Of a DNA stretch of 31,301 nucleotides, positions 7,321-14,272 are shown piece after piece. The position numbers were made by a program, and so were the translations under genes. The number at the start of each line of letters is the position of its first letter. Position 1 is the first letter of the stretch. Source of the stretch: Granulicella sp. GTDB lineage: Bacteria; Acidobacteriota; Terriglobia; Terriglobales; Acidobacteriaceae. The notes below the pieces were generated by a model. The model ran no database searches and had not been told where the DNA came from. It saw only the letters and a list, made by a program, of their open reading frames with translations. The stretch spans positions 34,503 to 65,803 of the forward strand of contig PKWK01000341.1 in assembly GCA_003133205.1 (NCBI GenBank), read 5' to 3'.

Positions 7321-7617
7321 ATGCAGATGTATAACCCAGCACATCCAGGAAAAATTCTCGCGGAATTTATGGGAGACCGAACCGTGACCGATGTAGCGAA
7401 GCATCTTGGCGTGACGCGCGCGGCGCTCTCCCGCATCCTGAATGGAAAGGCGGGCGTATCGGCGGATATGGCTCTGCGACTGTCGGAGGCCTTCGGGCTG
7501 GAGGCAGACATGTGGCTTCGGCTTCAGATCCAGCGGGACTTGTGGGTGGCCTCGCGCAAGAAGCGGAAGAAGATACCAAAGATGATTGTTGCAGATGATC
7601 TCGATAAGGCAGCCTGA
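7321..7617 (+). CDS. higA: HigA-like antitoxin, XRE-family HTH
   Basis: This 98-residue antitoxin neutralises HigB and represses the operon. The HigA signature NPAHPGKILAEFM opens the protein. It is followed by an XRE helix-turn-helix (TVTDVAKHLGVTRAALSRIL then NGKAGVSADMALRLSEAFG). The basic C-terminal part contains LRLQIQRDLWVA and RKKRKK, typical of toxin-contacting tails in this family. ATG at 7321 has GGAGG at 7311-7315, which begins on the last base of the toxin stop, so the two genes are tightly coupled in the toxin-first order typical of higBA. No mobile-element ends are visible around the pair. A 104-nt gap with no clear terminator separates it from the acyl-CoA dehydrogenase gene. 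Confidence 0.93.
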   Translation: MQMYNPAHPGKILAEFMGDRTVTDVAKHLGVTRAALSRILNGKAGVSADMALRLSEAFGLEADMWLRLQIQRDLWVASRKKRKKIPKMIVADDLDKAA

Positions 7618-7721
7618 CCGGCCGCAAAGCCTAGTGCCGGGACTCCCGCCGGTGATGATGGTCACAGGCCGCTTCAGACCCTGCCTGAGACAATAGGGAG
7701 AACTGCGCGAGGTTCAGATCT

Positions 7722-9935
7722 ATGGCTACGGCTGCGGCACCAGAGGTGAAGACCATGCACACGCTCCCCGGCGATGCGGTGCGCCAGATCCAATGGCGGT
7801 TTGCGGACCGCTTCGACCTGCAGATGCTGGTGCAGTCGTCGCGCACAGTAGCGCGCACGACGGTGGCGCAGATGGTCGCCGCAGGCGAGCGCAATACTCA
7901 CGAATGGACCCCCGCCAAAGCTGAGATGATGGAGGCCTTCGATCGCGCCGGAATAACCGCTGCATTTATGGAGCCGGAAGAGGGTGGATTCATTGCCGGG
8001 CCGAAGAACCTTGCGCTCTCGCTTGCTGCATTTGAGCTGGCGTGGGTGGATGGCGGGGCGGCGACCGGCAGTCTGGCGAGCTTTCTGGCGCTGGCCCCGA
8101 TCCACGAGTGCGGCACCGCCGAACAGATGAGCCACTACAAGACGCTGGCCGCGCCTCCGCAGGCAGGCGAGGACCGCAAGCCCTGGCGCGGCGCCTTCGC
8201 GCTGACCGAGCCGCTGCCCTACGTCGGCATCGACACCGATATCCTGAGCGGAAAGATGCGCATCGCCGAGTGGAAGGACGGAGAAGAACCGATGTTGCAG
8301 GTGGATAAGCGCGGCCGCTTCATCACCAACATCGCCTTCGCCAACTTCGTCACCGCGGCGGTGACCTCCGACGACAAGCGCATCAAGGGCAGTTGCGTGG
8401 TGATTCTGGAGGAGAGCGACGAGGGAATCTTCGACCGTGGAACGGCGACCAAGAAGCTGGTGCACCAGCTCTCGTCCACCGGCGACCCAATCTTCAACCT
8501 GAAGGTGCCGGCCAGCCGTATTGTGGGCGGATACACCGTGCAGGACGGCGTGATCGTGCCCAACTTCAGCCACGGCGAGGTGATCGAGGCGGTCTTCCGC
8601 CGCACCCGCGTCACCGTTGGCCTGATGACGGCGGCCAAGCTGCTCTCGGCGGTTGAGCCGGTGATCCGCTATCAGCGAGAGCGCTTCCATGGCGCGGCCG
8701 GCGTGAAGCCCGGATCAATGCGCTACGAGCTTGGCATTCAGCAGCGCGAGGACGCGCTACACCGGCTGGTCGATGTGTGGGCCATGGGCGAAGCCGCCGC
8801 GTCGCTGGGATTTGCCACGGCACGGCTCTTCGATGTGCTGGAGCCGCTGGAGAAGCAGAAGAAAGCCCTGATGAAGGAGCGCGGAGTCAGCGGCAAGCGG
8901 GCCGAGCACAAGGCCCTGCAGGAGAGCGAGAAGCGTGCGATTGCGCTGCTGGGGATGGCCGCGAACGATCCGCGCCGCGAGGCAGAGGCCGCCGATCCGC
9001 TGGTGGATTTCGTGCTGATGGACTCCGAGGCCGATGTACTCTGCCCCGCCACCAAGCTGTGGAACACCGGCGTCGGCGCCAACATGATGCGCGAGGCCGT
9101 GAGCCTGATGGGCGGCTACGGGATCACCGAGGACTGCCCCGGCTTTCTCGCCAACAAGTGGATGGACGCGCAGTTGGAGGCGACCTACGAAGGGCCTGAG
9201 GCCGTGCAGCGGAGACAGTTGACCATCACCATGACGCGCGATGTCTTCCTGGCGCAGTTCCGCACATGGATCGCTGAGATGCGGCAGATTGCTTCGCTGC
9301 ATCCGGGAACCGGCGCATGCACCCTGGCCTCGGCGATGGAGATGTGGCAATGGACGCTGGCGCATCTGCAGAACGCCACCGATCCTATGGGCAACAAGCT
9401 CTACCACGGGCAGAGGCAGGGTGTGACCTTTGCCCTGGCCGATGCGCTCTGCTGGCTGATGGCTTCGCGCTGCCAGATCCTTGACGTGCTGGAGCTGGAA
9501 GCGCGCGGCCCGGAGGACGCGGTCGCCGCCGAGGGGCTGGCTGGGACCGTGCAGTTCCTCAGCGATCTCTGCCATGTACAGGCGGCGCGCGCGGCAGGCG
9601 AGGTCTCGCGCATCTGCGCCGATCTGGTCTTCGGCTATAACCTGCACCCGGCCTGGGATACGGAGGGCTGTAGCCACTGCTTTACGGCCCAGGAGCTGGA
9701 GGAGTTGGAGGAGACGATGCCGGGAATCTCCGCCTTCGCCACGGACGTGGTGGGCGCGGATGGCAGTCATCCCTCGAAGGCCGGCCCCTGCGCGGGCTGT
9801 GCCGGGTCAGGCGAGTTCCAGCGGATGCAGAACAAGCTATGCACCTGCCTCAGCGGCTCGCGGCTGGCCAAGGACCGCGCCGCCGAGACCGTGAGCAAGG
9901 TAATGATCCCCGAAGCACTGGACTATCCCGCATGA
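7722..9935 (+). CDS. Acyl-CoA dehydrogenase family protein with Cys-rich C-terminal extension
   Basis: The 737-residue flavoprotein is far longer than classical acyl-CoA dehydrogenases (about 380-400). It has the dehydrogenase core: an N-terminal helical domain (AGITAAFMEPEEGG), a substrate/FAD middle domain (GAFALTEPLPYVGIDTD), and the C-terminal LMGGYGITEDCPGFLANKW with TYEGPEAVQRRQ. E490 is the likely catalytic base. A second helical region (about 500-640) resembles the extra domain of very-long-chain or fused family members. The tail has three Cys motifs: C650-x2-C653, C690-x2-C693 and C707-x-C709, which could hold a metal or Fe-S centre. It is first in a four-gene cluster, with its stop overlapping the next start (ATGA). 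The ribosome-binding site is weak (GAGG, 11 nt). The acyl substrate cannot be told from sequence. Confidence 0.9.
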   Translation: MATAAAPEVKTMHTLPGDAVRQIQWRFADRFDLQMLVQSSRTVARTTVAQMVAAGERNTHEWTPAKAEMMEAFDRAGITAAFMEPEEGGFIAGPKNLALSLAAFELAWVDGGAATGSLASFLALAPIHECGTAEQMSHYKTLAAPPQAGEDRKPWRGAFALTEPLPYVGIDTDILSGKMRIAEWKDGEEPMLQVDKRGRFITNIAFANFVTAAVTSDDKRIKGSCVVILEESDEGIFDRGTATKKLVHQLSSTGDPIFNLKVPASRIVGGYTVQDGVIVPNFSHGEVIEAVFRRTRVTVGLMTAAKLLSAVEPVIRYQRERFHGAAGVKPGSMRYELGIQQREDALHRLVDVWAMGEAAASLGFATARLFDVLEPLEKQKKALMKERGVSGKRAEHKALQESEKRAIALLGMAANDPRREAEAADPLVDFVLMDSEADVLCPATKLWNTGVGANMMREAVSLMGGYGITEDCPGFLANKWMDAQLEATYEGPEAVQRRQLTITMTRDVFLAQFRTWIAEMRQIASLHPGTGACTLASAMEMWQWTLAHLQNATDPMGNKLYHGQRQGVTFALADALCWLMASRCQILDVLELEARGPEDAVAAEGLAGTVQFLSDLCHVQAARAAGEVSRICADLVFGYNLHPAWDTEGCSHCFTAQELEELEETMPGISAFATDVVGADGSHPSKAGPCAGCAGSGEFQRMQNKLCTCLSGSRLAKDRAAETVSKVMIPEALDYPA

Positions 9936-11911
9936 GTGGCGATGCCTCTGCCGTAAACTTAGCAACCGCTGAGGGCGCCGCGGCTCCAGAAAGCGCCGCG
10001 GCTCCAGATGTAGACCGCGCGACGATGGAGGTGGACATCGCCTGCGTCGGCTTCGGCCCCGCGATGGGCGGCTTCCTCACCACGCTGACGCGCGAGTGGA
10101 CCGCGCATCCCGACGACCCTGCGTTTGCCAGCAAAGTTGCGCCGGGAATGCCGTTGCAGGTTCTCTGCTACGAACGCGCCGACGATATCGCCGCCGGAGT
10201 CAGCGGCATCGTCACCAGCGCGCGGGGGATTCGCGCCAGCTTTCCCGAACTCAATCCGGCTGAGATTCCCATGGCCACGCCGGTTGCCGAAGAGCGAGTG
10301 ATGTATCTGCTCGACCCGATTGGCGCCAGTCGGCGGTCGTTTGCGCTGCGCGCGGGCGATGCGCTGCTTCGCGGGCTGGGCGGGCTGCTGGGCGTGAAGG
10401 ACTCCGCCTACGAGCTGCCGTGGACACCGACGTTTCTGCATAAGCACGGCGGGATGCTGCTCTCCATGGGCCAGTTCAACCAGTGGGTCGGCGCGCAGTT
10501 GATGGCCACGGGCCTGGTACAGATCTGGCCGGGAACGCCGGTCAGCCGTCCCCTCTTCTGTAGCGAACCATGCGCTGGTCCCAGGCTGTGCACGGGCCGC
10601 GAGCCATGCCAGAGCGCGGGCAAAAAGTGCTTCTCGGTCAAGGGAATTCGTCTGGCCGATCAAGGCGTAGACCGCACCGGCGCGCCTGCCGATGGTTTCA
10701 TGGCAGGGATGGACGTTCTCGCTCCGCTGACGGTGGTCGGCGATGGACCGGTGGGCGCGGTGGGCAACGCGCTCAACGAGCGGCTGGGAATGCCGCCGGG
10801 ACATGCGCAGAGCGAGTGGGCGCTGGGCATGAAGATGGTCATCGAGCTGCCGGAAGATTCTCCGCTGAAGCCCGGCACCGTCTGGCACACCTTCGGCTTC
10901 CCTGAGCCGGAGATCTTTGGCTTCCTGTATGTGCATCCCGACCGGCTGGTGTCGGTGGGAATCTTTGTGCCGTCGTGGATGGGCGATCCCTCGCGCACGG
11001 TCTATCGCTATCTGCAGCACTACATCCAGCATCCCGCGCTGTGGCGCTATCTCAAGGATGGGACGCTGCGCTCGTGGGGCGCGAAGTCGCTGCAGGAGTC
11101 GGGCAAGCACGGCGAGCCGTTCCTTACCGGCGATGGATTTGCGCGCATCGGCGAGGGTTCGGGCAGCACAAATATGCTGACCAACTCCGGCGTGGACGAG
11201 GCGTGGACGACAGGCGTGCAACTCGCGGACGCGGTGGTGGAGCTGCTGCGCGCTGGCAAGCCCTTCACCCAGGAGAACCTCTTCGCCACTTACGTTGCGC
11301 GGCGTCACGCAAGCTCGCTGGAACGCGAGGCGCAGGAAGCTAAGAACGCGCGCAACGGATTTCACGGCGGACTGGTGCGGGGAATGATCGGCATGGCGCT
11401 GGCTGGACTCACGCACGGGAAGCTCTCGTTGGGCGGAAAGATTCCGTCGGCACAGGAGCAGATCCATCCCTTCTCGCCGCACAAGGACATGGGAGTCGAA
11501 CCCGCGGAGGCCGCGCGACTGGCGCTGGAGGCGCAACTCGGCGGACGTCCGCTGCACGATGCCCTGATGACGGCGCGCGGCTGGCCGGAGATCGAACTGG
11601 ACGGACGCCTGCTGGTCACGCAGCAGGACGCGCTGCTGATGGGCGGCAAGGTGCAGGCGATGCCCGGATTCGCCGACCACGTCGTCTTCCGCGACCCGCA
11701 ACTCTGCGCGGCGTGCGCCGAGAAGACATGCGTAGCCATGTGCTCCGGCCAAGCTATCACGCAGGGCGCGGAGGGGGCGATCGCCTTCGAGCGCGAGAAG
11801 TGCGTGCACTGCGGCGCATGCCTGTGGAACTGCGCCCACACGCCCTTCGGCGAGCACGCCAACATCGACTTCCGCGCCGGCGCAGGCGGACTCCACTCGG
11901 CGGAGAACTGA
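9932..11911 (+). CDS. ETF-quinone oxidoreductase-like flavoprotein fused to ferredoxin domain (FixC-FixX-like)
   Basis: The 659-residue protein begins at ATG 9932, overlapping the previous stop by four bases. It opens with an Ala-rich stretch, then an FAD-binding fold (DIACVGFGPAMGGFL). The middle follows the ETF-QO/FixC pattern: SVKGIRLADQGV, then GMDVLAPLTVVGDGPVGAV. The C-terminal domain has C592-x2-C595-x4-C600-x3-C604 and C624-x2-C627-x2-C630-x3-C634. Those eight cysteines could hold two [4Fe-4S] clusters, as in FixX. In ETF-QO this architecture takes electrons from ETF and reduces membrane quinone. Oddly, where ETF-QO has a short hairpin, this protein has a five-Cys insertion (C210, C214, C220, C226, C233). 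It could be a quinone reductase or part of a FixABCX-like bifurcating complex. Confidence 0.88.
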   Translation: MSGDASAVNLATAEGAAAPESAAAPDVDRATMEVDIACVGFGPAMGGFLTTLTREWTAHPDDPAFASKVAPGMPLQVLCYERADDIAAGVSGIVTSARGIRASFPELNPAEIPMATPVAEERVMYLLDPIGASRRSFALRAGDALLRGLGGLLGVKDSAYELPWTPTFLHKHGGMLLSMGQFNQWVGAQLMATGLVQIWPGTPVSRPLFCSEPCAGPRLCTGREPCQSAGKKCFSVKGIRLADQGVDRTGAPADGFMAGMDVLAPLTVVGDGPVGAVGNALNERLGMPPGHAQSEWALGMKMVIELPEDSPLKPGTVWHTFGFPEPEIFGFLYVHPDRLVSVGIFVPSWMGDPSRTVYRYLQHYIQHPALWRYLKDGTLRSWGAKSLQESGKHGEPFLTGDGFARIGEGSGSTNMLTNSGVDEAWTTGVQLADAVVELLRAGKPFTQENLFATYVARRHASSLEREAQEAKNARNGFHGGLVRGMIGMALAGLTHGKLSLGGKIPSAQEQIHPFSPHKDMGVEPAEAARLALEAQLGGRPLHDALMTARGWPEIELDGRLLVTQQDALLMGGKVQAMPGFADHVVFRDPQLCAACAEKTCVAMCSGQAITQGAEGAIAFEREKCVHCGACLWNCAHTPFGEHANIDFRAGAGGLHSAEN

Positions 11912-11935
11912 CTTCTTCGCGTAGAGAGATAAAAT
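11908..11935 (+). promoter_or_regulatory. Candidate internal promoter for etfBA
   Basis: CTGACT (11908-11913) and TAAAAT (11930-11935) are spaced by 16 nt, overlapping the stop codon of the upstream flavoprotein. With the 129-nt gap before etfB, this suggests the two ETF genes can be transcribed apart from the first two genes. Confidence 0.45.
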
Positions 11936-12040
11936 TGTCCTTCTGAGCAAAGACAAGACTCTCTGCGCTTAGTTTGAAGCACGACATACTCCACAATCAG
12001 TGGAATTATCCAAAGAACTCGATCAGTCAAGGAAGGTTTC

Positions 12041-12853
12041 ATGGCACAAGCATTGCAAATCGTGGTCTGCGCGGGGATTGTTCCCGATCCGCTACAGACC
12101 CTGGAGCCGGTGACCGGGCCGAATGGGCCGGGGCTGAAGAATGAGATGGTGTTGCCCGCGGTGCTCGATCCGTGGGCGGCGTGCGCGCTGTATGAGGCGG
12201 CGCAGTTGGTCGCGAAGAACCCCGGCAGCAAGCTGTGGCTGGTGAGCCTCGGCCCCAAGGCCAAGCTACAGCAGGTGATGATGATCGTGGGGCAGAAGGC
12301 GGCGTTTGAGCTGGTGCCTATTGATGGGCCGATTGGCGGCTTTCCCGACGCGCACTCGACGGCGGCTGCGCTGGCAGAGGCGATCGCCGCGCTGCCCGGA
12401 CTCGACCGCAATCGGCTGCTGCTCTTCGGCGGATGGGAGTCGGCAACGCGCGGTGCGGGTGTGACGCTGCAACTCGTCGGCGAACGCCTCGGCATCACCG
12501 ACCAGTTTCAGGGCGTCGACCAGATCACGCTGCGCGACGATGGATCGTTCGAGGTGCTGGAGCGCGTCGAGGGCGGCAAGCATCAGGTCTCGGTCTGCGC
12601 GGGAACGCCCGCCGTGCTGGGATGGGCGACGGGCAATCTTGCCGAGCCGCGCAACAATCCGCAGACCGGCATGGCGAATATGCGCGGCATCATGCCTGCG
12701 TTGCAGAAGGCCAAGCATGTCGATCTGGCGGCCAACGGCCTGAGCTACGTCTCGGTGGGCCTGCCCAAACAGCAGCGCGAGACGCGCGTGGAGAAGAACA
12801 TGACAGCCGATGAGATCGCCAGCGAACTTGTCGCATGGATCGGAGCGGAGTGA
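12041..12853 (+). CDS. etfB: Electron transfer flavoprotein beta subunit (EtfB/FixA family)
   Basis: At 270 residues this is normal for EtfB, the smaller ETF subunit, which holds AMP or a second FAD. The start MAQALQIVVCAGIVPDP matches the family's 'KIVVCVKxVPDT' opening. DPWAACALYEAAQLVAKNPGS corresponds to the 'NPxDxxAxExAL' helix. GGWESATRGAGVTLQLVGERLG corresponds to the 'GxxSxDxxxGxVGxxLAExLG' recognition segment, and the C-terminal part (IMPALQKAKHV) is also typical. The canonical DT/DxxQVG residues in the nucleotide loop are replaced, so cofactor content cannot be assumed. AAGGAAGG lies just upstream of the ATG. It is followed by etfA after 5 nt, so the two subunits are co-translated. 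It acts in the cytosol as the shuttle between dehydrogenase and the quinone-linked flavoprotein. Confidence 0.87.
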   Translation: MAQALQIVVCAGIVPDPLQTLEPVTGPNGPGLKNEMVLPAVLDPWAACALYEAAQLVAKNPGSKLWLVSLGPKAKLQQVMMIVGQKAAFELVPIDGPIGGFPDAHSTAAALAEAIAALPGLDRNRLLLFGGWESATRGAGVTLQLVGERLGITDQFQGVDQITLRDDGSFEVLERVEGGKHQVSVCAGTPAVLGWATGNLAEPRNNPQTGMANMRGIMPALQKAKHVDLAANGLSYVSVGLPKQQRETRVEKNMTADEIASELVAWIGAE

Positions 12854-12858
12854 GCACA

Positions 12859-13911
12859 ATGGAGACGATTCTGGTACTGACGCACGTCGATGAAACTGGC
12901 TCGGCGTTGACGAAGGCCTCGCTGGAGGCCGTCACTGCCGGCGTGGAGCTGGCGCGACAACACACAGCGACGCTGACGATTGGGATTCTTGGTCCCGCCT
13001 CCGTGGAAGCCGCGAACGCTGCGGCTGGTGCTGTTGCGGCAACCGGAGCGCGGCTGCTGGCTGTCTCGGGCGAGGCTTTCGCGCAGCCACGTTATGCAAC
13101 CGATGCAGCGGGCTGCGAGGCTCTCTGCCGCGCGGCGCAGGCCAGCATCGTGCTGGCTCCCGGCAGCTCGCAATTTGTGCGCGTCGCCGCCGGAGTCGCA
13201 CACCGGCTGGGAGGATTCCTCGATACGCATATCACCGCGCTCTCCAGCAACGACAGCGTGGATGCGACGCGCTGGTTCTATCGCCAACGTGTAGAGGCGA
13301 CCATCAGCCGCGCGGCGCGCCCGTGGTTCCTGCTGCTGGACGCGGGGACTCATGCGCCCTTTGCGGGTGAAGCAGCCGCCGCGCAGGTTGAGGTGGTCGT
13401 GGTCACTCTGCCTGCCGTACGCACTACGGTCGAAGGCTTGCGCTCGCCGATGCGGGACGCGCAAACGATCCGCCCGGACGCGCGGCTGCTGTTTGTCGCC
13501 GGGGCGGGCTGGACCAAGAAGCAGCCCGACGGGCAGATTCACGTCGCCGAGGCCGGAGAGCTGATCCTCGCGTTCCTGCGCCTCAGCGGAGCATCGCTCG
13601 GCAGCAGCAAGTCGCTGGCGGACCAGAAGGCGGAAGGCCCGGGCGAGGAGCAGTCCGTGCTTCCCTTCCTCACGCACATGAACCAGATCGGCCAGACCGG
13701 CTCGACGCCGCGCCACGCCAAGGGGCTCTCCACCTGCTGCCACGGCGAGGAACCGCACGTGGTGGGCTGGCGGTTCATTGGGGAGCGGCGCGCCATCAGC
13801 CTCGACCCAAACTGCGGATGGACGCGCGGCAAAGCCGACGTGGTCTATGTCGCCGATGCGTTTCAGGTGATGGCACGAGTCAACGCGCTGCTGGAAGCGC
13901 GCAGTTCGTAG
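12859..13911 (+). CDS. etfA: Divergent electron transfer flavoprotein alpha subunit (EtfA/FixB family)
   Basis: The 350-residue protein lies directly behind etfB and keeps the overall EtfA plan. The N-terminal half has an adenine-nucleotide-hydrolase-like fold (METILVLTHVDETG ... SIVLAPGSSQFVRVAAGVA). The C-terminal half is the FAD domain. Only parts of the usual FAD motifs survive: GASLGSSKSLAD stands where 'GAAVGASRPAVD' is expected, and NQIGQTG (from 275) matches the flavin-binding 'QVGQTG'. The later 'GISGAIQH' region is replaced by LSTCCHGEEPHVVGW (C293, C294). The 'AINxDxxAPIFxxADYGIVGD' ending is replaced by AISLDPNCGW then TRGKADVVYVADAF. I therefore call it EtfA by context and partial motifs. 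GTG at 12850, overlapping the etfB stop, is an alternative start. FAD binding may be altered. Confidence 0.78.
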   Translation: METILVLTHVDETGSALTKASLEAVTAGVELARQHTATLTIGILGPASVEAANAAAGAVAATGARLLAVSGEAFAQPRYATDAAGCEALCRAAQASIVLAPGSSQFVRVAAGVAHRLGGFLDTHITALSSNDSVDATRWFYRQRVEATISRAARPWFLLLDAGTHAPFAGEAAAAQVEVVVVTLPAVRTTVEGLRSPMRDAQTIRPDARLLFVAGAGWTKKQPDGQIHVAEAGELILAFLRLSGASLGSSKSLADQKAEGPGEEQSVLPFLTHMNQIGQTGSTPRHAKGLSTCCHGEEPHVVGWRFIGERRAISLDPNCGWTRGKADVVYVADAFQVMARVNALLEARSS

Positions 13912-13932
13912 CGCGAGCTTCAAACCATCCGC

Positions 13933-14124
13933 TCAGACCCGCGGCACCATCGAAAGATCGACGGTCCAGACATAGACGGCGATGGCCGCAAAGATAAAGA
14001 AGGCGGCGACCCAGACGCGCCAATCCAGATGCGCGCGCTTCCAGTAAGGACGCTTCTGCAGTTCCTCCTCGTAGGTAGGAGTGAAGTCCGGCTCTTCGTG
14101 CGCATGGTCGCTGTCGTTGTGCAT
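13933..14124 (-). CDS. 63-aa single-pass membrane protein
   Basis: The start ATG at 14124 has AGGAGA about 10 nt upstream; the frame is open further to 14193 but without a comparable site. The N-terminal 38 residues are hydrophilic (HNDSDHAHEEPDFTPTYEEE). They are followed by a basic patch (KRPYWKRAHLDW) and one membrane segment of about 20 residues (VWVAAFFIFAAIAVYVW), then a short tail. The layout predicts an N-terminal cytosolic domain and one helix. It lies 148 nt downstream of the MFS gene on the same strand and converges on etfA, whose stop is 21 nt away. I do not recognise a family. It could act with the MFS exporter, but position is the only support. Confidence 0.7.
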   Translation of the reverse strand: MHNDSDHAHEEPDFTPTYEEELQKRPYWKRAHLDWRVWVAAFFIFAAIAVYVWTVDLSMVPRV

Positions 14125-14272
14125 GGTGTTACTGTCTCCTGCCTGCGGTTTGTAAGCCTGACTCTTCCCTGGCCTGCTGCGCCAGAGGGACACAAGCTGT
14201 CTGATGCCGATTCTCCATACGGAGGATAGGGATGGCTAGCTTTTCACATCCAGGAACGAATCGAGAAATGGA

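Noticed and set aside
9839..9931. Longer start of the FixC/FixX-like protein inside the dehydrogenase gene
   Set aside because: The extra 31 residues are Arg/Gln-rich out-of-frame coding sequence; the ATGA overlap at 9932 is a typical coupled start.
9959..11956. 665-codon minus-strand frame opposite the FixC/FixX-like gene
   Set aside because: A shadow of the GC-rich coding strand; Arg/His/Ala-rich with no domain pattern.
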